Shown here in pieces: positions 46,494-55,700 of a stretch of DNA of 64,000 nucleotides. This DNA comes from Pseudomonas argentinensis (lineage in GTDB: Bacteria; Pseudomonadota; Gammaproteobacteria; Pseudomonadales; Pseudomonadaceae), in NCBI RefSeq assembly GCF_001839655.2, contig NZ_CP056087.1:1302001-1366000 (forward strand), read 5' to 3'. Under the pieces are notes generated by a model. It was not told where the DNA came from. It was given only the letters and a program-made list of their open reading frames with translations, and did not search any database. Position 1 is the stretch's first letter. Each line of letters opens with the position of its first letter. Position numbers and translations under genes: made by a program.

Positions 46494-47794
46494 CACTTGA
46501 CTCCCTGCAGGCGGGTGACGGGGGCGGCAGCCTGGCGCTGCTCGGCATCGCGGTAGGCGGTGTATTTGCGCTGGGTGGCGATATGGTCGGCGACATGCTT
46601 GGCGTCGTGCCACACGCCCCAGATGAACGACGAGCCGCGGCGCGACAGCCAAGGCAGGCCGAGGAAATAGATGCCCGGCTCGCGGGACACGCCGCGCTGA
46701 TGCTGGGGCTTGCCGTTGGCATCGAAGGTATCGACTTCCAGCCAGCTGAAGTCGGTGGCGAAACCGGTCGCCCAGATGATCGACGTCACCCCGGCCGCGA
46801 TCAGGTCCAGCTCGCCCAGCGGCTCGCTCATGCACGCAGGATCGGCCGGGATGATGCGTGCCTCGGGCTCTTCCGGCAGATCCAGGCCGTTGCGTTTCAC
46901 ATAGGCATCCGCCGCATCGAGCAGCGCCAGGTAGTTCTCGTCGCCACGGCGGATGTTGTCGGCCAGGTCGTCGGCGAACCGCACCACGCCGTTGGCGAAC
47001 GAGCGGGTCAGGCCGACCAGGGTCATGCCCTGGTGGGCCAGGCGGCGGAAGTCGATGGTCTTGCCGCCATAGGCGCCGCTGACCGCGATGGTCACGTGCT
47101 CGCGGCCGGCCTTCGGCGTCTCCTGGTCCCACTCGCCGAGCACGCCCAGCCACCAGCAGAAGTCCCGGTTGCGGTAGCTGCGCGGCGGCCGGTCATGGGC
47201 GCCGACCGACAGGTACACCTGGCGGCCGGACTGCATCAGCTCATCGGCGATCTGCGTGCCGGAGGAGCCGGCGCCCACCACCAGCACGGCACCGGCGGGC
47301 AGTTGCTGCGGGTTGCGGTAGGCGGCGGAGTGGATCTGCGTGAGGCGCGCATCCTGCGGGGCGATGGCCGGAATCACCGGGTGCTGGAAGGGGCCGGTGG
47401 CGGCCACCACGCGGTTGGCCTCGATCACTCCCTCGGAGGTTTCCACGGTAAAGCCGGGGCGGTTGGCGTTGCGGCGGACCTTGTGCACTTCCACGCCGGT
47501 ACGGATCGGCGCATCGAAGCTGCGCGCATAGGCTTCGAAATAGGCGGCCACCTGCTCCTTGCCCGGAAAGGCATCGTCGTCGATGTCGAAGGCCAGGCCG
47601 GGAAAGCGGTCATGCCAGGCCGGGCCGTTGGCGACCAGCGAGTCCCAGCGCATGCTGCGCCAGCGCTCGGCGATGCGTTCACGCTCCAGCACCAGGTGCG
47701 GCACGCCCAGCTTGGTCAGGTGCTCGCTCATCGCCACGCCGGCCTGGCCGGCGCCCACCACCAGGGTATCTGTTCGGGTTGTTTCGACAGCCAT
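46493..47794 (-). CDS. Flavin-containing monooxygenase-like NAD(P)/FAD oxidoreductase
   Basis: The start MAVETTRTDTLVVGAG at 47794 follows an AGAGGGA site. The 433-residue protein has the FAD motif VVGAGQAGVAMSEHL (about 12-26) and a second dinucleotide motif VVGAGSSGTQIADEL (about 168-182) for NADPH, with SIIWATGFATDFSWLE near the C-terminal third. This is the layout of class B flavin monooxygenases, which hydroxylate amine nitrogen or sulfur or perform Baeyer-Villiger chemistry. It is the first gene of the FMO-RidA-DUF1028-ArgE operon, so it probably performs the first oxidation of a nitrogen-containing substrate. The substrate is not known. Confidence 0.87.
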   Translation of the reverse strand: MAVETTRTDTLVVGAGQAGVAMSEHLTKLGVPHLVLERERIAERWRSMRWDSLVANGPAWHDRFPGLAFDIDDDAFPGKEQVAAYFEAYARSFDAPIRTGVEVHKVRRNANRPGFTVETSEGVIEANRVVAATGPFQHPVIPAIAPQDARLTQIHSAAYRNPQQLPAGAVLVVGAGSSGTQIADELMQSGRQVYLSVGAHDRPPRSYRNRDFCWWLGVLGEWDQETPKAGREHVTIAVSGAYGGKTIDFRRLAHQGMTLVGLTRSFANGVVRFADDLADNIRRGDENYLALLDAADAYVKRNGLDLPEEPEARIIPADPACMSEPLGELDLIAAGVTSIIWATGFATDFSWLEVDTFDANGKPQHQRGVSREPGIYFLGLPWLSRRGSSFIWGVWHDAKHVADHIATQRKYTAYRDAEQRQAAAPVTRLQGVK

Positions 47795-47962
47795 CGTTGC
47801 GTCCCTCTGAAGGAGGCCGGGCGCCCTTGCCCAGGGATGGCCCTGGCCCGGGCGCACCAGCCGTTCGTGCGTTGCGGCCATTGTGTTCAGAGGCGGGGGA
47901 TAGGGAAATTAGCGTTTTTGTAGTCGTTACCCAGTAAAAAGCTGGGCACCGCCAGGGGCGGT

Positions 47963-49501
47963 TCAGGCCGGCTGTTCGCTCGATATCACGCGGTTGCGGC
48001 CTTCGCTCTTGGCAGCGTACAGGGCGACGTCGGCAGCGGCGACCAGATCGGCGGACGTCTGCATCGTCTGCCCAGGCATGCACGAGGCAACGCCGATGCT
48101 CAGGGTCAGCCTGGCGTAGGGCGAGCCCTGATTGACGATCGCCAGGGCCTCGACATCGGCGCGGATGCGTTCGGCGACCGCCATGGCCGAGGCGCTTTCG
48201 GCGCCCGGCAGAATCAATGCCAGCTCCTCGCCGCCGTAGCGCGCAGTGGTGTCCGCGCTGCGCCGGGCATGGCGTTTGAGCACCGCGGCCACCTGCCTGA
48301 GCGCCTCGTCGCCGGCCGGGTGGCCGTAGTGGTCGTTGAAGCGCTTGAAATAGTCGACGTCCAGCAGCACGAAGGACAACGGCTGGCCCTGGGCCGCGGC
48401 GGACTGGAAGGCCGCACGCAGCGCTTCGTCCAGACGGCGGCGATTGGCCAGGCCGGTCAGGGCATCCTCGCCGGCGATGATCTGCAGCGCGTGGTTGGCC
48501 AGCGCCAGGTCGCGGTGCATGCCTTGCAGGCGTGCCTCCATGCGGCCCTGGCGACCCAGGGCGCGCCAGATCAGCCAGCCCATGGAGAGCAGGATCACCA
48601 GCACGCCACCGCTCAGCGAGCAGGTCTGCAGCGCGCGGGTGCGCCAGGCGGCCATCGCCTGCTCTTCACCCAGCGAGGCGCCCACCAGAATCGGGTATTC
48701 GGCGCTGGTATCGAAGCCGTAGATGCGTTTCACGCCGTCGATCATCGCCGTGAGCACCATGCTGCCGCGCTTTACGCCGTCCTCATTGATCGCGCGCAGC
48801 ACCGGGCTCCTGGACATGTCCAGGCCAGCGTTCTGGGCGGACTCCCGCGACCGGACCAGCAGGGTGCCGTCACGCTTGGCCATGCCGATCACGCCCTGGC
48901 TGCCGACATCGATGCTGCGGTAGAAGTCCACGAAGTGCTGAACCAGCAGCGTGGCCAGCACCACACCGCGAAACTCGCCGTTGGCGTCGCTCAGGCGCAG
49001 GGTCAGGGCAATCACCCAGTCACCACTCAGGCGGCTCTGGATGGGCGCGCCGATGTACAGGCCGGTCACCTGATCGGTGCTGTGTACCCTGAAGTAGTCG
49101 CGGTCCTGCGCCGTAAAACGGAGGGTGGCGTTGGGCACCGTGGTGAGCAGCGGGCGACCGCCGGCATCGAGTACGGTAAAGCCCTCCACATCGGCCAGGA
49201 TCGCCGACTGGGCGCGTGCCACCTCGAGCACTTCGCGCAGGTTCTCGGCGCCGTAACCGGAGATCTGCAGCTTGCGCTGGATGCCGATCAGCACCGTATG
49301 GGCATCACGGATGGTCGACTCCGCCTGCCGGGTCAGCGCCGCCGACAGGTTCTCCATATCGGCCACGTTCTGGCGCAGCGCCTCGCGCCTGTCCCACTCC
49401 ACCTGCAGGTAGGTGAGCAGCAACACGGCCACGCCCACCACGCTGGTCATGATCGCGACCAGGCGTCTTAAGTGAGCAATCTTGGAGGTCTGACTCGTCA
49501 A
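47963..49501 (-). CDS. Membrane-bound diguanylate cyclase with periplasmic Cache-type sensor
   Basis: The 512-residue protein starts at TTG (an ATG at 49450 is an alternative but would remove basic residues before the first helix). A first membrane helix (about 15-32), a periplasmic dCache-like region (LDAGGRPLLTTVPN, YFRVHSTDQVTGLYIGAPI, about 40-275), a second helix (about 288-310), a coiled-coil linker and a GGDEF domain follow. The active motif is GGEEL at 423-427 and the inhibitory I-site RSAD at 414-417, five residues before it, so the enzyme should be active and product-inhibited. It makes c-di-GMP in response to a periplasmic signal. It is not obviously linked to its neighbours. Confidence 0.93.
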   Translation of the reverse strand: MTSQTSKIAHLRRLVAIMTSVVGVAVLLLTYLQVEWDRREALRQNVADMENLSAALTRQAESTIRDAHTVLIGIQRKLQISGYGAENLREVLEVARAQSAILADVEGFTVLDAGGRPLLTTVPNATLRFTAQDRDYFRVHSTDQVTGLYIGAPIQSRLSGDWVIALTLRLSDANGEFRGVVLATLLVQHFVDFYRSIDVGSQGVIGMAKRDGTLLVRSRESAQNAGLDMSRSPVLRAINEDGVKRGSMVLTAMIDGVKRIYGFDTSAEYPILVGASLGEEQAMAAWRTRALQTCSLSGGVLVILLSMGWLIWRALGRQGRMEARLQGMHRDLALANHALQIIAGEDALTGLANRRRLDEALRAAFQSAAAQGQPLSFVLLDVDYFKRFNDHYGHPAGDEALRQVAAVLKRHARRSADTTARYGGEELALILPGAESASAMAVAERIRADVEALAIVNQGSPYARLTLSIGVASCMPGQTMQTSADLVAAADVALYAAKSEGRNRVISSEQPA

Positions 49502-49735
49502 GGTACGGGCCCGGCTAGGCTGGTTGGGCTCGTATCCTCAGCCTGAGCGGGCACGGCGGGATAGGAACGTCGTGCAAATTATGAACAAAGCGGCGGGGGG
49601 ATTGCACGTGGTTTTGCTGCGCGCGGGCACGCAATCGTTTGCCACCGGCAGGCTCCTTTGCGGTCCGCGAACAAGCTGCGGCGCATCGGATTGGCACTCG
49701 GCAGAGTGCATCGGTATACTCCGCCAGCCTTCTGG

Positions 49736-49812
49736 GGGCCTATAGCTCAGTTGGTTAGAGCAGAGGACTCATAATCCTTTGGTCCACGGTTCGAGTCCGT
49801 GTGGGCCCACCA
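49736..49812 (+). tRNA. tRNA with CAU anticodon, probably tRNA-Ile2 (or elongator tRNA-Met)
   Basis: A complete cloverleaf with encoded CCA: acceptor GGGCCTA / TGGGCCC, D-arm with TAGCTCAGTTGGTTAGAGC, anticodon loop CTCATAA, variable loop TTGGTC, T-arm CACGG-TTCGAGT-CCGTG. C4 and C5 in the acceptor and the TTGGTC variable region resemble tRNA-Ile2, in which TilS converts C34 to lysidine, more than elongator tRNA-Met. A terminator follows directly. Confidence 0.9.
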
Positions 49813-49817
49813 CCTTC

Positions 49818-49842
49818 AAAGCCGCGCACTGCGCGGCTTTTG
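49818..49842 (+). terminator. Terminator after the tRNA gene
   Basis: AAAGCCGCGC / GCGCGGCTTT is a perfect 10-bp stem with an ACT loop, flanked by A and T runs, so it may also serve gspD on the other strand. Confidence 0.8.
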
Positions 49843-49878
49843 CTTATCAAGAACGCCCGAGCGACATCGGTTTCAGCC

Positions 49879-51789
49879 CTATTGACGGAGGGCGGGAAGT
49901 GACGCCGGCGCTACATTCAACTCTTTTTCAGGCGCGCTTACACGTTCCGGCAAGGTCGGAACTGCCCTGCTGAGATCCTGCTCGGCGTAGCGCAATTGAC
50001 GCTCGCGGATGAAGTTGTATTTGCCTTCGGTCAGTTGGTTGGCGTGGTCGAAGTCGTTGATGATCGTTGGTTTGATGAAGACCATCAGGTTCTTCTTGGA
50101 AACTTCCTTACGATCACTGCGAAACAGGCGACCGATCACCGGGACCTTGGAGAAAAAAGGCACCCTGTCACCGGCGTCGCGAACCTCGTCGGAAATCAAA
50201 CCACCCAGTACCAGGGTCATGTTGTCCTTGATTAGTACGCGAGTTTCGACGGAGCGTTTGTTGGTCACGATATCGGCTGCACTCGTGTCGCTGCTAACGC
50301 TAGAAATCTCTTGGTAGACATTGAGCGTTACCGAGTCACCCTCGTTGATTTGGGGCTTGATCTTGAGGGTGATACCGACGTCCTGGCGTTCGATGGTCTG
50401 AAATGGGTTGGTGGACGGGTTTGACGCGCTGGTTGAGCTGCCAGTGACAAACGGAACGTTCTGACCGACCACAATCTTGCCTTCTTCGTTGTCGAGAGTG
50501 ACCAGGTTGGGGGTGGACAAAATGTTCATCGAGTCATCGGTGGAAAGTGCACGTACCAGGGCCTGCAGCGATCCATTGGTATAGAAGCCCAGGCTCAGTC
50601 CCGCATCGAGTTTGAGTGGGTTGGTGGGCAGGCTATCGATAGCGTTACCCTTCAGGGATGACTTGAAGCCCGCGAACGTCTTGCTGCCATCGGAGGTTTT
50701 CCACTGCACGCCCAGCTCGTTGACCTTGTTATCCGAGACTTCCACGATCACGGCCTCGACCAGCACCTGTGCACGGCGAATGTCCAGCCGTTTAACCACG
50801 CCGTTGACGGTGTCCATGATGGCAGGTGGTGCGCTGATGATCAGGGCATTGGTGGTGTCGTTGGCCTGGATGGAAATGTCGGCGCTACTGATGCCAACAT
50901 CCTTGTCTTGTTTCTGCAGACTGGTGGCGACGTTTTGTAGAATTTGCGCCAGCTCTGAAGCCTTCAAGTAGTGCAGGTAGATAACCTGGGTGTCGCGGAT
51001 GATGTTGCCTGGTCGGTCGAGATTGGCAAGAACGTCACGTAGCTGCTGGCGTTTGCTCGGGTCTCCAGAGATGAGGATGCTATTCGTACGCTCATCCACC
51101 GAAACACTCATCTTGCTCCCACCCTCGGGCCCTGCGGCTTGCGGTACCAGTGTGCCGAGCATGGCCGACAATTCTTTGGCGTTGGCGAACTTCAGCGGAA
51201 TGACGTCGATCTCGAATTGGCCTGCACGATCGATTTCCGCCACCAGTTTGAGCAGTTGGTTGATGTTGGAGGCGCGGTCGGAAATGATCAGCGCGTTGCT
51301 GTCCGGGTAGGCTGCCAGGTGACCGACCTGAGGCACCATCGGCCGCAGAATGTTCACCAGTTGAGTGGCCGGTACGTGATCGGTGCGGATGACCCGTACC
51401 ACGAGCTGGTCGTCATTGAGCGCGTTGTCCTCCACCAGGGGCACGCCAGTCTGCTTGGCATTGGCGTCGGGGATGACCTTGACCGCATCTGCCGACTCGA
51501 TCGCTGAAAAACCATGTACCTGAAGCACCGAAAGAAAAACGCGGTACGCTTCTTCCGGGGCCATGGATTCATTGGAAATGACCGTCACCTTGCCGGTCAC
51601 ACGCGGATCGATAATGAAGTTCTTTCCGGTGGCTTTGGCAATCCACTCAATAAAGGAACGAATATTGGTGTCTTGCATGTTGATGCGCACTTCGTCGCCG
51701 GGTTGTGGCTCGGCTTCTTGAGCCCAGCTAACCGGGGTGAGGCAGATAACGGTCAGCAACAACAGTTTCAAAACGGCTTGGATCGACAC
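49879..51789 (-). CDS. gspD: Type II secretion system secretin GspD
   Basis: The 636-residue protein starts at GTG and has a signal peptide (residues 1-23, ending WAQE). The N0 domain begins VRINMQDTNIRSFIEWIAKA, then N1-N3 domains (VIRTDHVPATQLVNILRPMV; VIPLKFANAKELSAMLG; VIYLHYLKASELAQILQNVA), and the secretin core with NILSTPNLVTLDNEEGKIVVG, the gate VPFVTGSSTSAS, VGITLKIKPQINEGDSVTLN and LGGLISDEV, PVIGRLFRSD. A short C-terminal tail may hold a pilotin-binding part. It forms the outer-membrane channel of a type II secretion system. Only gspC accompanies it here, 14 bp upstream; no gspE-N genes are in the window. Confidence 0.95.
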   Translation of the reverse strand: MSIQAVLKLLLLTVICLTPVSWAQEAEPQPGDEVRINMQDTNIRSFIEWIAKATGKNFIIDPRVTGKVTVISNESMAPEEAYRVFLSVLQVHGFSAIESADAVKVIPDANAKQTGVPLVEDNALNDDQLVVRVIRTDHVPATQLVNILRPMVPQVGHLAAYPDSNALIISDRASNINQLLKLVAEIDRAGQFEIDVIPLKFANAKELSAMLGTLVPQAAGPEGGSKMSVSVDERTNSILISGDPSKRQQLRDVLANLDRPGNIIRDTQVIYLHYLKASELAQILQNVATSLQKQDKDVGISSADISIQANDTTNALIISAPPAIMDTVNGVVKRLDIRRAQVLVEAVIVEVSDNKVNELGVQWKTSDGSKTFAGFKSSLKGNAIDSLPTNPLKLDAGLSLGFYTNGSLQALVRALSTDDSMNILSTPNLVTLDNEEGKIVVGQNVPFVTGSSTSASNPSTNPFQTIERQDVGITLKIKPQINEGDSVTLNVYQEISSVSSDTSAADIVTNKRSVETRVLIKDNMTLVLGGLISDEVRDAGDRVPFFSKVPVIGRLFRSDRKEVSKKNLMVFIKPTIINDFDHANQLTEGKYNFIRERQLRYAEQDLSRAVPTLPERVSAPEKELNVAPASLPALRQ

Positions 51790-51803
51790 GGCGGGGCACT
51801 CTA

Positions 51804-52508
51804 CTACTTGTTTTGCGCGAGTTTGCGCTGGATGTACTGTTGGTAAGCAGTGGGCAAGTTCTGGTCGACGGCCGTTGATGCCGCAGGCGGATTGCCTGCC
51901 GGGGCTTGTGCGATAACTTCGTTGTCATTGTTTTTGTTCATTATCGGAGCGGCGTCCGCTTGTTGCACTGTTGGAAGTGGGCTGCCAAGCGAATTCCCGC
52001 CAGGCATTTCTCCAAATCCTTTAAAGCTGATCTGTTCAAGTTTTCCGTTACGTTTCAGCGTGATGCGATGACTCTCGATGCTCTGTACGACAATGCCGGG
52101 ACGCGCTTCCTCACCGGCTTTGAGCATCATGGTGCGGTCCCCGTCTTCCAGAATTACGGAGCTTTGCGCAGCGTGGGCCACGAAAAAGATCGCAGAGACT
52201 TGCAGATTGAGATTACTTTCCGGAAGTTTTTCAACCGGTTGCGCGTCCACATCGGCGTCATTACTTCTCGCGCCAAATAAACCTAATAACGAACTACTAG
52301 GTTTGCTGCTTTCTGCCGAGGGAATTGTTGGCGCGCCTGAGGCAACGCTGGAAAGGGGGAGCTGGTTTTCAAACCCACGGAAGAACTCCATGGCCTGCCA
52401 GGTTAGCGACGCCAGCATGGCAACTAACAGCAGCGCGAGTACGCACAGTCGAACGCCACGTATCGTAAGGATTTGGGTCGCGCGCGTTATTAATACGGCC
52501 ATTGTCAT
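51804..52508 (-). CDS. gspC: Type II secretion system inner-membrane protein GspC (XcpP-like)
   Basis: The start at 52508 (MTMAVLITRATQILT) follows an AGGGA site; the product is 234 residues, like XcpP. A single membrane helix (about residues 18-36) is followed by a proline/serine-rich linker, the HR domain with LNLQVSAIFFVAHAAQSSVIL and GEEARPGIVVQSIESHRITLKRNGKLEQISF, and a C-terminal stretch with a possible coiled coil (YQQYIQRKLAQ) in place of the PDZ domain found in other GspC proteins. It links the inner-membrane platform to the secretin GspD and helps choose substrates. Divergent from it is the giant exported protein. Confidence 0.88.
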   Translation of the reverse strand: MTMAVLITRATQILTIRGVRLCVLALLLVAMLASLTWQAMEFFRGFENQLPLSSVASGAPTIPSAESSKPSSSLLGLFGARSNDADVDAQPVEKLPESNLNLQVSAIFFVAHAAQSSVILEDGDRTMMLKAGEEARPGIVVQSIESHRITLKRNGKLEQISFKGFGEMPGGNSLGSPLPTVQQADAAPIMNKNNDNEVIAQAPAGNPPAASTAVDQNLPTAYQQYIQRKLAQNK

Positions 52509-52735
52509 TCGTCCCTGTGATGGCGCGGCAATACTATCTGTCGCCGATCTCAAGCGCAAAGAGCGCGTTGCGGTTGGCGGGCGGTTCGCTGATTTACACG
52601 CACTGCATCACGTTTTTTTCGAATAATGTCATTTTGGCATTTGTAATGGCTTGAAATGGTTTGAGGGCCTGTATAGCATCTCGCCATCGTAAAGGCTGAG
52701 TCTATCAGCAGCCTTGTGAGCGATGCACAAATTAA
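52509..52735. promoter_or_regulatory. Divergent promoter region between gspC and the giant Ig-repeat gene
   Basis: This 227-bp AT-richer spacer must contain both promoters. TTGAAA at 52651-52656 and TATAGC at 52672-52677 on the plus strand are a weak candidate for the giant gene (spacing of 15 bp is short). No Shine-Dalgarno sequence is evident before the giant gene's ATG. Confidence 0.35.
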
Positions 52736-55700
52736 ATGGAACTTAACGCGAACATGGTGCACGGATGCTGCTCTCTCGGGTTTCGCCGCACGCTTGCTGC
52801 ACTTTTTGTGCTGGCTTCGCCGGGCGCGTTCGCCGAGGCGGAGTTCGATATTCGCAGTGCCGCCGCTCTGGGTTCCGCCGGTAGCGCCAGCGATTATGTT
52901 CTGGCGGTCACCGATTGCCGGCAGCTCGCCGAAGTCACCATCGTCGCCACTTCCCAGCGCTTGCTGCCGATCGACGCTGCCCGTGACAGCAATGCACCGA
53001 ACAGCTGCTCCTTCACCTTCCGCATCGACGGCGCCACTGCACTGCAACCGGCGGTAAAGCTGAAGTTTGCCGATGGCACGCAGCAGGATTACAGCGAAAC
53101 CTTCCAGCAGGAGCGTCAGGCGCCGGAGTTGCAACTGACCCAGCTGGCCATCGAATCCAGTGATAGCGAGCAGTTCCTGGTAGCCAGCTTCGATGCCGCC
53201 GACGACGTCGACCTCAGCTACGTCAGTTTCACCCTCACCGGCCTGCGCGCTTCCGACCTGCGTGCGGCGGGCGGTGTGGTCAGCCGCGCCGAACAGACCG
53301 CGTTCCTGCGTATGCCGCAGGGCGTCCGCGTGTTTCCGCGCACCGATGGCCAACGTTCCTACACCCTGCGTCAGCGCCTGGATCAGCCGCTGTCTGCCGA
53401 CGAAGTGGCGCGCAACGCCCTGGTGATGGTGCAGGCTGTAGCGGTGGACGCTTCGGGTAACCAGAACAGCTACTCCGATATCCGCTTTATTGGCGACAAC
53501 GTCGACGAAGCCGCCCGCTCCATCAGTGTGCATCCCGACCGCTTGCTGTTCAGCGATGCCTTGCAGTCAGCGCGGCTGGTGCCTGAAGTGGACTTCGAGT
53601 TCCGTGGTGTCACGCCCCTGGCAGGCCTGGGAACGGGTGTAAGTTATCGTTCCGGGGATACCAGCAAGGTCTGGGTCAGCGCCGAAGGCGTGGTTTACCC
53701 TCTCGCAGAGACCGCTGGTCAGGCGGTTCCCGTATATGTGAGCTACCCGGGGCTGGCGGAAATCAGCCTGCCGGTAAACGTGGACTTCACCCGCAAACTG
53801 GTCAGCCTGCGTTATGAAGGCCAAGCGGCCGGTCAGCCACTGGTGCTGCCACGCCTGAACGGCTTCCAGAGCCTGCCGAATCTGATCGCGGTGTTCGATG
53901 ACGGCAGCGAAGCGCCGCTGGCCGACAGCCTGGCCGTCGAGCTGACCCTGCCCACCGGCAGCGATGGCGTGCTGGAGCGCAATGCCCAGGGCCAGTTGTT
54001 GGCCCGCGCGCAGATCCCCGCCAGCAGCCCGCTGACCCTGCAGGCCCGTCTGCAGCGTTACCCGGAAATTGGTGTCGAGCTGCCGGTGGCCGCTGAAGAC
54101 GCCGCGCCCACCGTTGAACTGCAACCCGAAGCCACGATTGCCGTGGGGGCCGTGCTTGAACTGAACGCCACTGCCAGCGATGACGTGGCAGTGAAGAGCG
54201 TCGAATTCTGGCTGGACGACAACCTGGTCGGTCGCCGCCTGAGCCCGCCCTATGCCCTTAGTCTGCCCATCGAACAGGAGCTGGAAGGTCGCACCCTGCG
54301 ACTGCGTGCGGTGGCCTTCGACGGTACCGGCAAAAGTCAAAGCACCGCCGAGCGCCCGGTAAAGGTGGTGGCCAAAGCCAGTCCGCAAGTACCGGCTTTT
54401 GTCTTCGAAACTCCGGTTGATGCCCAGCGCGTGATCGAGAACAGCCCGCTGCGTGCGGTGATCGCGGTCAACCTCGGTACCCTGCCGGACATCGAGTACC
54501 AGAGCGGCATCAGCCTGGTGGAATACTTCTTTGATGGTCGCAAAGTGGGTGAAACCTCGTTCCCGGCCTTCGAGCAGCGACCGCAGCAGGCCGATCCGAA
54601 AAAGATCGATATGGTCGAGATCTGGCAGGCGACCTTGCAGGTGCCGGAGATTTCCGTACGGGAAACCAGCATCGGTCTGTCCGCCCGCGTACATGCCGCC
54701 AATGGCGGCGTTACCGACGCCCCGGCCCGTCTGCTACGCATTCTGGAAAACCAGAAGCCGATTGCACGCATCACTCAGCCCGCCGCCGGCAGCATCGCCA
54801 CGGTCGGCCAGACCATGGCCGTCACCGTCGAGGCGTCCGACGACACCCTGGACGCCGGCACCGATATCTTTCTGCAAGTGAACGGCACCGAAGTCGGCTC
54901 CTACCGCCACGTTGTGGATAACTTCGACGGCAACGCCTTTGGCCTGCGCAGCACCAGCCATACCTTCCAGTTGCCGATCAAGGCCGAGTGGCTGGGCCGA
55001 ACCCTGGAGCTGCGTGCCCAGGCGGTCGATCTGCACCAGCAGAGCAACCTGTCCGAGCCGCTGCTGCTGCCGGTCAAGGGTGACCAGGCGCCAACGGTGT
55101 CGATGAGCTACCCGGTGGAGGGCGCCCATCTGGTGTCCGGCCAGCCCGTGGAATTCCGCGCCAACGCCACCGACGACCTGGGCTTGCGCCAGGTCGACTT
55201 CTATGTGAACGACAAGCTTATCGGCAGCGACCTGCGCGCGCCGTTCAGCGTGGTGTATCAGGCCCCGCCCGGCGTGGAGAGCGAAACCCCGCTGGTGCTG
55301 CACGCCATCGCCACCGACAGCGCCACCCAGACCGCGCGCAGCCCGTCGGTGAACGTCACCCTGGGCAAAGATGAAGACGATCCGGTGCTCAACCTGGCCT
55401 CGCCGGCCATCAGCGTCAGCGACGCCGGGCAGGACCTGGCGCCCGTCGTGGAAAACAGCACCTTTGTGCTCAAGTTCACCGGCTACGACAACGTGGGCGT
55501 CGAGCGCCTTGAGCTCTACGGTGTGGTCAAGGAGGCCGGCGTTGGCTATCGCCTGACCGGCAACCTTAATGACCGCCTGAGCAGCGTCGATGGCGACCTC
55601 ACCGTGCAACAGATTCCTGGCGCGCTGAAAGCCTATTCAGCGATCAAGGTGGTCTCCGCGCCAACGTTCAAGCGCCTGGATGGCGTGCGCTACGACCGCT

